Positions 9,078 to 18,208 of a stretch of DNA of 64,000 nt are shown piece after piece. Each line of letters begins with the position of its first letter. Positions within the stretch are counted from its first letter, which is position 1. The notes beneath the pieces are model-generated. The model saw only the letters and a program-made list of their open reading frames with translations, searched no databases and was not told where the DNA came from. Both the position numbers and the translations under genes were made by a program. The stretch is from Planctomycetota bacterium (GTDB lineage Bacteria; Planctomycetota; UBA1135), in the NCBI GenBank assembly GCA_004295085.1, contig SHNF01000006.1:157818-221817 (forward strand). Reading direction: 5' to 3'.

Positions 9078-9133
9078 GGCGCCGCGGGAGGCAGCGCGGC
9101 GAAATCCAGGGCCGCGCAGGACCGCAGCTCCGG

Positions 9134-9676
9134 ATGCCCGAAACCCAAGGCAGCCCCTACGAAGAGCCCCTGAACGAGTACCGGCCGACACGGCGCGGCT
9201 TCCTTTCCGTGCTCGGCCTGGCCTGGCTCGCGTTCACCGGCGCCACCGCCGCCACACTGGCGGCGATGGGGCGCTTCCTGTTCCCCAACGTGCTGTACGA
9301 GCCGCCGCAGTCCTTCAAGGCCGGCTATCCCGACGAGTACACGGTGGACGTGGTGGACGAGCGCTGGAAGGCCAAGTTCGGCTGCTGGATCGTGCGCACC
9401 AACTCCGGCTTCTACGCCTTGAGCACGGTGTGCACGCACCTGGGCTGCACCCCCAACTGGCTGGCCTCCGAGCTCAAGTTCAAGTGCCCCTGCCACGGCA
9501 GCGGCTACCTGATGACGGGAGTGAACGTGGAAGGCCCGGCGCCGCGGCCCCTGGACCGCTTCTATATCGGACTGGGCGAGGACGGGCAGATCATGGTGGA
9601 CAAGACGCGCGTGTTCCGGCAGGACAAGGGCCAGTGGAGCCTCCCCGGCAGCTTCCTCGAGTTCAAAGTGGCCTAG
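9134..9676 (+). CDS. Rieske iron-sulfur protein of a quinol:acceptor oxidoreductase (bc complex)
   Basis: A 180-residue protein with an N-terminal RRGFLSVLGLAWLAF segment that is a Tat-like, uncleaved membrane anchor (residues about 20-50), followed by a Rieske domain. CTHLGC (residues 100-105) and CPCHGSGY (from 118) supply the [2Fe-2S] ligands Cys100, His102, Cys118 and His121 and the disulfide pair Cys105/Cys120. It would transfer electrons from quinol, probably menaquinol, to the cytochrome c subunit. It is first in an operon with two cytochrome b genes and an octaheme cytochrome, under its own promoter. Confidence 0.95.
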   Translation: MPETQGSPYEEPLNEYRPTRRGFLSVLGLAWLAFTGATAATLAAMGRFLFPNVLYEPPQSFKAGYPDEYTVDVVDERWKAKFGCWIVRTNSGFYALSTVCTHLGCTPNWLASELKFKCPCHGSGYLMTGVNVEGPAPRPLDRFYIGLGEDGQIMVDKTRVFRQDKGQWSLPGSFLEFKVA

Positions 9677-9718
9677 ACGTTCCTTGCGCGCCTCCAGCCC
9701 TCCCTTGGGAGTCCGCCC

Positions 9719-10495
9719 GTGACGAATCTCCTGGAGTCCATCCGCACCAGCCAGGTGTGGCGCTCGATCTTCCGGCACGGCCCGCCGGTGACCACGCGCA
9801 ACCGGACGCTGGCGGTCCTCTCCAACTTCTTCCTGCACCTGCACCCGGTGAAGCTGCGCCGCAGCGGCCTGCGCCTTTCCTACACCTGGTGCATGGGCGG
9901 CATCACGTTCTTCCTGTTCTTCGTCGAGACCATCACCGGCCTGCTCCTGATGTTCTATTACCGGCCCACGGCCGAGTACGCCTTCGCCGACATCCAGGCG
10001 CTGAACGCGCACGTGCCGCTCGGCATCATGCGCGAGATCCACCGCTGGGGCGCGCACGCCATGGTGATCTCGGTGTGGCTGCACATGTACCGCGTGTTCC
10101 TGACCGGCAGCTACAAGCCGCCGCGTGAGTTCAACTGGAACGTGGGCGTGATCCTGCTGGTGCTGACCCTGCTCCTGTCCTTCACCGGCTACCTCCTGCC
10201 CTGGGACCAGCTGGCGATCTGGGCCATCACGGTCGGCTCCAACATGGCGCGCGCCACGCCGGTCCTCGGGCACGAGGGCCCCTTCGCCGGCAACCTGACC
10301 TGGGACGGGGTCGGCCTGATCCACGCCGGCAACGACGCGCGCTTCGCGCTGATCTCCGGCCGCTTCGTGGGCGAGGCCACGCTGCTGCGCTTCTACGTGC
10401 TGCACTGCGTGGGCATCCCCCTGGTCGTGGCCGTGCTGATCGCCATCCATTTCTGGCGCGTCCGCAAGGACGGCGGCATCAGCGGGCCGCTGTGA
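9719..10495 (+). CDS. Cytochrome b6-like N-terminal cytochrome b subunit
   Basis: A 258-residue, four-helix b6-type protein starting at a GTG with a GGGAG SD upstream. The two heme b sites are visible: IHRWGAHAMVISVWLH (His pair spaced by 13) and LHCVGIPLVVAVLIAIH (His pair spaced by 14, as in b6 rather than mitochondrial cytochrome b). The conserved YYRPT after the first helix and PWDQ after the third are present. Cys58 in YTWCMGGITFF aligns with the Cys of cytochrome b6 that covalently holds the extra heme ci, so that heme may be present here. The partner subunit is encoded 13 bases downstream. Confidence 0.95.
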   Translation: MTNLLESIRTSQVWRSIFRHGPPVTTRNRTLAVLSNFFLHLHPVKLRRSGLRLSYTWCMGGITFFLFFVETITGLLLMFYYRPTAEYAFADIQALNAHVPLGIMREIHRWGAHAMVISVWLHMYRVFLTGSYKPPREFNWNVGVILLVLTLLLSFTGYLLPWDQLAIWAITVGSNMARATPVLGHEGPFAGNLTWDGVGLIHAGNDARFALISGRFVGEATLLRFYVLHCVGIPLVVAVLIAIHFWRVRKDGGISGPL

Positions 10496-10508
10496 GGCGA
10501 GCGCGGAC

Positions 10509-11591
10509 GTGAACGACGCCCTCCAGGGATTCTTCAACGCGCTGGGTGACCCGCGCCTGTACTTCCTGCTGTCCTGCGGCCTGCTGGGCGCAAGCCTGTA
10601 CTGGCGCAAGTGGTTCACCAAGATCGGGACCGGCGTGGCCCTGCTGGCGTTCGCCGTGGTGTTCTTCGTGTGGGGCCTCGGCGACAGGGATTTCTTCGCC
10701 ATCGCCATGAAGCCGGACAACGTGCCCATCGCCGGCATGCTGGTGCTGGTCGGTTTCTTCACCTGGCTGGCGCTGCGGCGCGCCGTCATCAACGACGAGC
10801 TGCGGGCCAGGGGCGAGCCTACGCTCGAGGAGCGCGCCGCCAGCCAGAAGGTGTTCGTGTGGCCCGACCTGGTGTACACCGAGCTCATCTGCCTGATGCT
10901 GGTGGGGGCCCTGCTGGTGGTCTGGTCGGTGTACCTGAAGGCGCCCATCGAGGAGCCGGCGGCGCCGGCCATCTCGCCCAATCCGGCCAAGGCGCCGTGG
11001 TACTTCCTGGGGCTGCAGGAGATGCTGGTGTACTTCGACCCGTGGCTGGCGGGCGTGGTGTTCCCCAGCTTCATCATCCTGGGGCTGCAGGCGATCCCCT
11101 ACATCGACCGCAACCCCAAGGGCAACGGCTACTACACCTTCACCGAGCGGCCGTTCGCGATCACAAGCTTCCTGTTCGGCTTCCTGATCCTGTGGGTGTC
11201 CCTGGTCATCCTCGGCACCTTCCTGCGCGGCCCGAACTGGTCCTTCTTCGGACCCTTCGAGTACTGGAACACCAACAAGCTCGAGCCGCTCATCAACGTC
11301 AACCTGAGCGAGATCTTCTGGGTGTACTGGCTGGGCAAGCCGCTGCCGCAGTTCTGGCTGGTGCGCGAGCTGCCGGGCCTGCTGCTGCTGGTGGGATACT
11401 TCGGCGTGCTGCCCATCATCCTGGCCCGGACCGTGCTCAAGAAGATCTACATCGAGGCCGGCTTCGCCCGCTACCAGGTGACGGCCTTCCTGCTGCTCAT
11501 GATGGCGCTGCTGCCCATCAAGATGCTGCTGCGCTGGGCCTTCAACCTGAAGTACCTGGTGCAGATCAACGAGTTCTTCCTGAACATCTGA
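10509..11591 (+). CDS. Cytochrome b C-terminal subunit (subunit IV-like, extended)
   Basis: A 360-residue membrane protein, longer than plastid-type subunit IV. About 130 residues including two hydrophobic segments precede the recognisable subunit-IV core. The quinol-oxidation (Qo) loop motif appears as PAKAPWYFLGLQEML, the APWY variant replacing PEWY, seen in menaquinol-oxidising complexes of several phyla. Further helices run to LKYLVQINEFFLNI at the C-terminus. GTG start, 13 bases after the b6 gene. Together with the Rieske protein and the octaheme protein it should form a bc-type complex without a separate cytochrome c1. Confidence 0.9.
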   Translation: MNDALQGFFNALGDPRLYFLLSCGLLGASLYWRKWFTKIGTGVALLAFAVVFFVWGLGDRDFFAIAMKPDNVPIAGMLVLVGFFTWLALRRAVINDELRARGEPTLEERAASQKVFVWPDLVYTELICLMLVGALLVVWSVYLKAPIEEPAAPAISPNPAKAPWYFLGLQEMLVYFDPWLAGVVFPSFIILGLQAIPYIDRNPKGNGYYTFTERPFAITSFLFGFLILWVSLVILGTFLRGPNWSFFGPFEYWNTNKLEPLINVNLSEIFWVYWLGKPLPQFWLVRELPGLLLLVGYFGVLPIILARTVLKKIYIEAGFARYQVTAFLLLMMALLPIKMLLRWAFNLKYLVQINEFFLNI

Positions 11592-11600
11592 GGCGACGCC

Positions 11601-14600
11601 GTGGCCGAGAGAGGAGACACCCACTACAAGCTCAGCCGGATGAACGCGGTGTTCCTGCTGACGTCGGCGCTCCTGCTCGGCATCGCCGTGTGGATGGTCA
11701 TCGACGACTGGAACCGCCCGTGGAAGCAGTTCCAGCGCGAGTACCGGGAGATGGAGTACCAGCGCGCCGCGGAGCAGATCGCGGCCCTGGAGACCCCGGA
11801 GTGGCAGCAGCAGAAGCAGGAGCTGGAGCGGCGCATCACCGAGCTCCAAGAGCGCCTGGACTCGGACGCCGAGCACGAGCGCGCCCACGCCGCGGCGCGC
11901 GCGGCCGAGGGCCGCCGCTACAAGGCCGAGTCCGAGTTCAAGATCGCCAGCGCCAACGCCAACTGGGCCCGCTTCCAGGTCAACCAGGCCTGGGCCGGCG
12001 GCGACCGCTCCGGCGGCGGCGGCTACGCGGAGGCCGCGCACAAGCTGGAGGAGGCGCGGCGCGAGAAGGAGGCCTCGGAGCGCGAGCTGGCCGAGGCCAG
12101 CGCGCGTCTGGCGGCCGTGACCGGCGAGCGCGACCGGTTGCAGGCCGAGCTGCTCGGGCTGACGCGCGAGGCCGACCAGCTGGTGGTGCGCATGCGCAGC
12201 TTTGCGCCCAGCGTGTTCAACTCGCTGCGGGATTTCCCGGGCCTGGACTTCGTGGTCCCGACCGTGAACGTGCGCAAGCAGGTGCTGCCGCAGCTGCGCA
12301 AGGACTACAACTTCACCACGGTGGCGCGGGTCGACATGTGCTCCTCGTGCCACGTGGCAGTGGACAATCCGGCCTACGCCGGGTCCGAGCCGCCGCTGAA
12401 CGCGCACCCGCGCCTGGACCTGTTCCTGAGCTCCGGCTCGCCGCACCCCATCGACGCCATCGGCTGCACGGTGTGCCACGAAGGCGCCGCCGAGACCCTG
12501 GACTTCTCGCGCGCCGTGCACACGCCCGAGGACGAGCACGAGCGCGAGGAGTGGCAGGAGAAGTGGGGCTGGCACCACTGGCACCTGTGGGACTGGCCGA
12601 TGCTGCCGACGAAGTACACCGAGGCCGGCTGCTATGGATGCCACAGCACCGGCAGCGACGGTCCGACGCTGGAGACCATCGCCCCGGACGCGCCCCGGCT
12701 CAGCCGCGGGCTGGCGCTGGTGGAGCGCTACGGCTGCTACTCCTGCCACAACCTCCAGGGCTGGCGCGACAACCGCAAGATCGGACCGGCGCTGGACCAG
12801 CTGCGCGAGAAGCTGAGTCCCGAGTTCACGCGCGCCTGGATCGCCGACCCGCACGACTTCCGGCCGAGCACGCGCATGCCGCAGGTGTTCCACCTGGAGA
12901 ACCGGGTTTCGGCCGAATGGGATGACACCGCCATCGCCGCGGTGCAGGCGTATCTCTGGGGCAGGTCCATGGGGCGCGCGCTGGCCCCGATCCCGGCCGA
13001 GGCGGCGGAGCAGGCCGATCCCGCGCGCGGCGAGGCCTTGTTCCGCCAGGTGGGCTGCGTGGCCTGCCACAACTCGCCGGTGACGCAGCCGCACGAGTAC
13101 TCCGACTTCGGCCCGGACCTGGCCGGCGTCGGCTCCAAGCTGAGCGAGCAGTGGCTGTACCACTGGCTCCTGGATCCCGAGAGCTGGTGGCCGGACACGC
13201 GCATGCCGAACCTGCGCCTGGAGCCGCAGCAGGCCGCCGACATCGCGCGCTTCCTCTCGGGCTGGAAGAAGGACGGCTGGGAGCCGGCGCCGGTGGCGCC
13301 CGATGCCGCCCAGCTCGAGCGCCAGGCGCTGGCCTTCCTCAACAGCCGCTACACGCTGGACGAAGCCCGCACGGTGTACGCGCGCTGGCGCGAGGAGGGC
13401 GGCGAGCAGCGCGTCCTGGAGGAAGTGGGGCAGCGCTGGATCGCGCGCCAGGGCTGCTACTCCTGCCACTCCATCCCGGGCTTCGAGAGCGGCATGCCGA
13501 TCGGCACGGACCTCAGCGACTGGGGCAACAAGAACCTGCACCAGCTGGCCTTCGAGCTGTGGAGCGAGAAGGTGCCCGGCCACCTGGACGGCGCCGTGGA
13601 GCCGTCGCGCCACGCCTTCGCCGAGCTCAAGCTCGGCAACCCGCGGCGCTTCGACCGCGGCCTGGAGGTGGCGCCTCTGGACCGCCTGCGCATGCCGGAC
13701 TTCAAGCTGTCCGAAGAGGAGATCGAGGCCATCACCACCGTGCTCCTCGGCTTGAAGGACAACGCCAAGGTGATCCAGCCCGGCGCGTATCCGCGCCGCG
13801 ATCCCACGGAGATCGCCTACGAGCGCGGCGCGTTCCTGGCCCGGCGCCTGAACTGCCTCGGCTGCCACAAGTTCGAGATGGACACGCTGCTGGCCACCGA
13901 GGAAGCGGACGGCAGGACCCTGGTGCACCGCTACCACGGCCAGGTCACGCTGGAGGACGAGGACGAGGAGGCCACGTACTTCAAGCTGTGGAAGACCGAT
14001 GCGGACCTGGCGGCGGCGGAGGACGGCGCCGGCACGGTCGGGTCCGTGGCCGAGATCCCCTGGGTCGAGGACGCCAACGGCGAGCTCAAGCCCTGGCCGG
14101 TGCTCAAGGGCGCCGGCGGCGGCGTCCTGGACGGCCTGATCCAGTACTACGTGGACACCGGCGCGGTCGGCGATGCGCTGGAAGCCTTCCCGCTGGTACC
14201 GCCGATCCTGTATGGCGAAGGCGAGAAGGTGCGCGCGCCCTGGGTCACGCAGTTCCTGCTGGCGCCGTACACCTTGCGGCCCTGGCTGACCATCCGCATG
14301 CCGCGCTTCCGCCTGAGCGAGCAGGACGCGCGCGACCTGTCCCTGTACTTCGTCGCGCTCAGCCGCAAGGAGTGGCCCAGCAAGTACGCGCGCGCGCTGC
14401 GCTCCAGCCTGGGGCAGAGCGCCACGGACCTGGCCCAGGCCATCGGCGCCACTCCCGAGCAGCTGCGCGAGATCGAGGCCGGAGGCCGCTACAACGAGAA
14501 CGTGTTCGGCAAGCTCCTGGCCTACGGCGCCGCCCAGGGCTTCCAGTACGACGCGCCGCCGGACCTGCCCTTCGAGGAGGTGGCGGAGCGCTCACCGGTG

Positions 14601-14981
14601 TACCTGGCGGCCCGGGAGGCGGCGACGCCCGGTTACCTGGACAAGGGCGGCGAGCTGATCGGGCCCGGCGGCGTCGACTGCTACGCCTGCCACATCAAGG
14701 ACGGCAAGGAGCCCGGCGGCGACAAGTTGTCCTGGGGCCCGGACCTCGGCTACGCCAAGGAGCGCCTGCGCCCGGACTGGGTGCGGCGCTGGGTCGTCGA
14801 CGCTCAGAAGATCTACCCCGGCACCAAGATGCCGACCGCCCTGGACCTGCTGGCCAACCCGCGCCTGGACGAGATCCTGCCCGGCACGGCCCTGGAGCGC
14901 GTGGAAGCCGTCAAGGACTTCCTCATGAACTCGGAGAAGGTCCGGGAGCCGGCCACGAGCACGGCCATGACCGGGAATTAG
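11601..14981 (+). CDS. Membrane-anchored octaheme cytochrome c of the bc complex
   Basis: An 1126-residue protein beginning at a GTG nine bases after the cytochrome b gene. One N-terminal hydrophobic segment (residues about 15-35) is followed by a Glu/Arg/Ala-rich coiled coil (about 45-200). Eight CxxCH heme sites start at residues 247, 289, 344, 379, 486, 619, 752 and 1027. The first three are close together with no downstream Met motif; each of the last five is followed by an (R/K)MP motif (TRMPQVF, TRMPNLRL, LRMPDFKL, IRMPRFRL, TKMPTAL), as in class I cytochrome c domains with Met as axial ligand. It should replace cytochrome c1 and act as a periplasmic electron wire from the Rieske protein. 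I do not recognise this architecture as a named family. Confidence 0.92.
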   Translation: MAERGDTHYKLSRMNAVFLLTSALLLGIAVWMVIDDWNRPWKQFQREYREMEYQRAAEQIAALETPEWQQQKQELERRITELQERLDSDAEHERAHAAARAAEGRRYKAESEFKIASANANWARFQVNQAWAGGDRSGGGGYAEAAHKLEEARREKEASERELAEASARLAAVTGERDRLQAELLGLTREADQLVVRMRSFAPSVFNSLRDFPGLDFVVPTVNVRKQVLPQLRKDYNFTTVARVDMCSSCHVAVDNPAYAGSEPPLNAHPRLDLFLSSGSPHPIDAIGCTVCHEGAAETLDFSRAVHTPEDEHEREEWQEKWGWHHWHLWDWPMLPTKYTEAGCYGCHSTGSDGPTLETIAPDAPRLSRGLALVERYGCYSCHNLQGWRDNRKIGPALDQLREKLSPEFTRAWIADPHDFRPSTRMPQVFHLENRVSAEWDDTAIAAVQAYLWGRSMGRALAPIPAEAAEQADPARGEALFRQVGCVACHNSPVTQPHEYSDFGPDLAGVGSKLSEQWLYHWLLDPESWWPDTRMPNLRLEPQQAADIARFLSGWKKDGWEPAPVAPDAAQLERQALAFLNSRYTLDEARTVYARWREEGGEQRVLEEVGQRWIARQGCYSCHSIPGFESGMPIGTDLSDWGNKNLHQLAFELWSEKVPGHLDGAVEPSRHAFAELKLGNPRRFDRGLEVAPLDRLRMPDFKLSEEEIEAITTVLLGLKDNAKVIQPGAYPRRDPTEIAYERGAFLARRLNCLGCHKFEMDTLLATEEADGRTLVHRYHGQVTLEDEDEEATYFKLWKTDADLAAAEDGAGTVGSVAEIPWVEDANGELKPWPVLKGAGGGVLDGLIQYYVDTGAVGDALEAFPLVPPILYGEGEKVRAPWVTQFLLAPYTLRPWLTIRMPRFRLSEQDARDLSLYFVALSRKEWPSKYARALRSSLGQSATDLAQAIGATPEQLREIEAGGRYNENVFGKLLAYGAAQGFQYDAPPDLPFEEVAERSPVYLAAREAATPGYLDKGGELIGPGGVDCYACHIKDGKEPGGDKLSWGPDLGYAKERLRPDWVRRWVVDAQKIYPGTKMPTALDLLANPRLDEILPGTALERVEAVKDFLMNSEKVREPATSTAMTGN

Positions 14982-15021
14982 CCTTTTCCCCCTGCGCCTT
15001 CGCGCGTAACCTCGGGAATCC

Positions 15022-15756
15022 ATGAAGACCGTCCCCATCCTCTCCGCCCTCGTCCTCAGCGCTCCCCTGCTCGCCGCGGGGCATGACGGCGCCGGGTCCG
15101 CCCCCGCCGGCGGCACCGTCAGCGGCAAAGTGGTGTTCAGCGGCGACAAGCTGCCCGAGCCGGCCAAGCTGGACATGGCCAGCAAGCCCGACCATGCCGA
15201 GCGCTGCATGCAGTCGCCGATCAAGACTTCGGAGGAGCTGCTGATCGATCCGGCCAGCAAGGGCATCGCCAACGTGTACGTGGAGGTGCGCGTCAAAGCC
15301 GCCGAGCCGTGGAAGCCGGAGGGGAGCTTCGGCCCCAGCGACCAGGAGTTCTGCCGCTTCCTGCCGCACGTGATGGTGGTTCCCGTCGGCAAGGCCATCG
15401 CCTTCAAGAACACCGACCCGTTCCTGCACAACGTGCACTTCTACTGCAAGAAGAACACCGCGGAGAACTTCGGGATCCCGGAGAACGGCACCAAGGAGAT
15501 CACCTTCAAGTCGGACGAGAAGGTGATCGTCAAGTGCGACGTCCACACCTGGATGTCCGCGGTGATCATCGCCACCGACAACCCCTACCACGCGCTGACC
15601 GCGGCGGACGGCTCCTTCCAGGTCGAGAACGTGCCGCCCGGCAAGTACGAAGTGCGCTTCTGGCACGAGAAGCTGGGCGAGTGGCGCGCCAAGGACATCG
15701 AGATCAAGGACGGCGCCAACACCCTGGACGCCAAGTCCGCCGACTTCAAGCCGTAA
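15022..15756 (+). CDS. Secreted cupredoxin-like protein with a carboxypeptidase-regulatory-like C-terminus
   Basis: A 244-residue protein with a signal peptide (about residues 1-19). A beta-sandwich region contains a possible type 1 copper site: His136 in FLHNVHF, then Cys172, His175 and Met178 in KCDVHTWM, the usual His-Cys-His-Met ligand order of plastocyanin-like proteins. The last 50 residues (LTAADGSFQVENVPPGKYEV) look like a carboxypeptidase-regulatory-like fold. It lies between the octaheme and diheme cytochrome genes, so a role as a soluble electron carrier is reasonable. Copper binding is inferred from motif order only. Confidence 0.75.
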   Translation: MKTVPILSALVLSAPLLAAGHDGAGSAPAGGTVSGKVVFSGDKLPEPAKLDMASKPDHAERCMQSPIKTSEELLIDPASKGIANVYVEVRVKAAEPWKPEGSFGPSDQEFCRFLPHVMVVPVGKAIAFKNTDPFLHNVHFYCKKNTAENFGIPENGTKEITFKSDEKVIVKCDVHTWMSAVIIATDNPYHALTAADGSFQVENVPPGKYEVRFWHEKLGEWRAKDIEIKDGANTLDAKSADFKP

Positions 15757-15795
15757 CGGCAGGCGGCGGGCGCGGCTGCAACCTGGCGATCGACC

Positions 15796-16851
15796 GTGCT
15801 CCCGCGGCGCTGGCTCGTTCTCGGCGCCGCCGCGCTCGCCGGCGCGGCCTGGCTGGCGGTCGGGCAGGAGGGCGCGCTCCTGCCCGGCGACTCCGGGCGC
15901 GGCCGCGCCGTGTTCCTGGGCCGCGGCCGCTGCGCCGAATGCCACCGCTTCCGCGACGAAGGCAGCTGGGCGCGCGGACCTTCGCTGGACGCGCACTGGG
16001 CCGACGGCCCGCCGCTGTCCCAGCGTCTGGCGCAGCGGCCGCAGCCCGCGGGCGAGTACCTGTTGCAGAGCCTGATCGACCCGGACGCGTACCTGGTTCC
16101 CGGCTACGACGCCGGGATGCCGTCCGCCGGCGGCCCGCTGCTGCGGCTCAGCCGCCAGGACGTCGCCGACCTGCTCGCCTACCTGGGTCCGGACCTGCCG
16201 CAGCCGGCCGTGCCGGCCCAGGCCGCCGCTCGTCCCGATCCGTGGGATGACCTGCCCGGCGGCGACGCGCGCCACGGCGAGGACTTGTTCTTCCGCCCCG
16301 ACGACGCCGCCTGCTCCGGCTGCCACATCGTGCGCCTGCCGCGCCTGGAGGCGCGCTACCACCCGCCGTTCTGGCGCGAGAGCGGCCTGAGCGGGCCCGA
16401 GCTGACGCGCATCGCCCTGGTGCGCGAGCCGGCGCAGGTGCTGGAGGCGATCCTGCGCCCGGGCGCGGCGCGCACGGGCGGCTATCGCGACGTCCTGGTG
16501 GAGACCCAGGGCGGGCGCCTCCTGACCGGACTGCTGCTGGCGGACGGCGCGCCGGGCCTCCTGCTCATGGACGCCAACCCTTCCGGCCCGTATTTCCGCT
16601 GGCTGGACCGCGACAGCGTGGCCGAGGTGACGCCGGTGGCGCGCTCGCGCATGACGCACCTCTTCACCGAGCTGCTGAGCGTGCAGGAGCGCCTGGACAT
16701 CCTGGCGTTCCTGCGCCAGTCGGCGCGCGCGGCGGAGGGCCCGGCCAGCGACGCGCTCGACCCGGTACGCCCCCTGTACACGGGCCGCTGGCCGGAGGAC
16801 GCGCGCCCGGAGCTCCTGCGCCGGATTCCCGGGGTCCTGGTCGTCGAGTAG
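15796..16851 (+). CDS. Diheme c-type cytochrome with planctomycete-type heme-binding C-terminal domain
   Basis: A 351-residue protein with an N-terminal signal or anchor segment and two heme sites, CAECH at residues 46-50 and CSGCH at 173-177; Met108 (DAGMPS) is a likely axial ligand of the first. The C-terminal part (YRDVLVETQGGRLLTGLLLA through VQERLDILAFLRQ) resembles the putative heme-binding domain that is common in Planctomycetota and Verrucomicrobiota proteins, and is one of the main reasons for the taxonomic suggestion. It closes the respiratory cluster. GTG start. Confidence 0.85.
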   Translation: MLPRRWLVLGAAALAGAAWLAVGQEGALLPGDSGRGRAVFLGRGRCAECHRFRDEGSWARGPSLDAHWADGPPLSQRLAQRPQPAGEYLLQSLIDPDAYLVPGYDAGMPSAGGPLLRLSRQDVADLLAYLGPDLPQPAVPAQAAARPDPWDDLPGGDARHGEDLFFRPDDAACSGCHIVRLPRLEARYHPPFWRESGLSGPELTRIALVREPAQVLEAILRPGAARTGGYRDVLVETQGGRLLTGLLLADGAPGLLLMDANPSGPYFRWLDRDSVAEVTPVARSRMTHLFTELLSVQERLDILAFLRQSARAAEGPASDALDPVRPLYTGRWPEDARPELLRRIPGVLVVE

Positions 16852-16854
16852 CAT
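16849..16854 (+). promoter_or_regulatory. Putative -10 element, near-leaderless start of the phosphohydrolase lipoprotein
   Basis: TAGCAT overlaps the stop codon of the cytochrome gene and lies seven bases before the ATG at 16862. No SD is visible. Confidence 0.45.
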
Positions 16855-16861
16855 CGCAGAC

Positions 16862-18208
16862 ATGCTGCGCCGCCTCGCCGCCCCCGCGCTGCTGGCGCTG
16901 GCCGCCTGCAGCCGCCAGGACGAGTTCTCCGGGCCGCCGGTGCTGGTGATCGGCGTGGACGGGCTGGAGTGGAGCGTGCTGGAGCCGCTGATGGCGGCCG
17001 GCAGGGCGCCCAACCTCAAGGCCCTGGCCGCGCGCGGCGTCGCCGGCACGCTGGAAACGGTGAAACCGGCCTACTCGCCCGTGGTCTGGACCAGCATCGC
17101 CACCGGCGCGCCGTCGGAGGAGCACGGCATCCTGTTCTTCAACACCTTCGACGCGGACGGCAAGCCGAGCCTGCCATACACCTCCGAGTGCCGCAAGCTC
17201 CCCGCCATCTGGAACGTGGCCGGCGCGGCCGGGCGCAGCGTGCTCAGCGTGGCCTGGTGGGTGTCCTGGCCGGCCGAGCGCGTGCCCAACGCGCGCATCG
17301 TGGCCAGCTACGCCGCCCAGGCGCAGGGCAACATCCTGTGGAAGGCCGGCGTGTGGAGCGACGGCCTGCCGGAGTTGACCTGGCCCGAGTCGCTGCTGGA
17401 GGAGATCCTGCCGGCGCTGCGCGAGGGTGTGCCCACGGGGGCGCTGAAGGAGGACTATGACCGGATCTTCGGGCTGGTGCCGCCGCAGTGGGAGTGGGAC
17501 CTCCAACTCGACACGCGCTTTCGCACGGTCTACCACGGCGACCGCACGCACCTGCGCATCGCGGTGGAGCAGCTGCACAAGCGGCCCGCGGACCTGAACA
17601 TGGTCTATCTCGGCCTGCCCGACGTCGCCGGGCACTACTTCTGGCGTTATCACGAACCGGAGGCGTTCTCGTTCCACGTGCAGCCGGATCGCGTGCAGGC
17701 GCTGAGCGGGCGCATTGCCGCCGCCTACGAGCAGGTGGACGCCTGGGTCGGCGAGCTGGTGGCTGCGGCTCCCGCCGGCGCCCGCATCCTGGTGATCAGT
17801 GACCACGGCATGCACGCCAACGCCGGACTGACCGACGAGAACAAGTGGAACAATCCCCAGTCCGGGGTGCACGACGACGGACCCCCGGGCGTCGCCATCC
17901 TGGCCGGCCCCGGCATCCCCGCGCGCGGCCTGCTGCCGGCGGAAAGCCGCCGCGTCGGCAGCGTGTACGACGTCTTCCCGACCCTGCTCGACTGGCTGGA
18001 CCTGCCGCAGCCCCCGGAGAGCGAGAGCCCGGGACAGCCGCTGCGTGCCTGGATGAGCCCGGAATGGCAGGCGCAGCAGCCGCTGCGGCGGGGCCGGTCG
18101 TACCGCGACGGCTTCCGCAAGCCGGCGCCCCCGCGCCAGCCGCTCGAGAACGCCGACGAGATCTTCCAGCGCGGCATGCAGGAGCTGGGCTACGTCTTGA
18201 GCCAATGA
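16862..18208 (+). CDS. Alkaline-phosphatase-superfamily phosphohydrolase, lipoprotein (COG3379-like)
   Basis: A 448-residue protein with a lipoprotein signal ending LLALAAC (Cys16), so probably membrane-tethered in the periplasm. The catalytic domain opens at LVIGVDGLEW (Asp33). Ser72 in YSPVVWTSIATG lies nine residues before the conserved Thr-Gly, the nucleophile position in this superfamily. VISDHGMHAN supplies the distal metal ligands. The substrate is unknown; relatives are annotated as type I phosphodiesterases, nucleotide pyrophosphatases or phosphomutase-like proteins. The C-terminus is MQELGYVLSQ, the shared tail. It overlaps uspA by four bases (ATGA). Confidence 0.82.
   Translation: MLRRLAAPALLALAACSRQDEFSGPPVLVIGVDGLEWSVLEPLMAAGRAPNLKALAARGVAGTLETVKPAYSPVVWTSIATGAPSEEHGILFFNTFDADGKPSLPYTSECRKLPAIWNVAGAAGRSVLSVAWWVSWPAERVPNARIVASYAAQAQGNILWKAGVWSDGLPELTWPESLLEEILPALREGVPTGALKEDYDRIFGLVPPQWEWDLQLDTRFRTVYHGDRTHLRIAVEQLHKRPADLNMVYLGLPDVAGHYFWRYHEPEAFSFHVQPDRVQALSGRIAAAYEQVDAWVGELVAAAPAGARILVISDHGMHANAGLTDENKWNNPQSGVHDDGPPGVAILAGPGIPARGLLPAESRRVGSVYDVFPTLLDWLDLPQPPESESPGQPLRAWMSPEWQAQQPLRRGRSYRDGFRKPAPPRQPLENADEIFQRGMQELGYVLSQ

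Noticed and set aside
10479..13937. An 1152-codon open frame on the minus strand
   Set aside because: It lies opposite the cytochrome b and octaheme genes, and its composition is typical of antisense frames.
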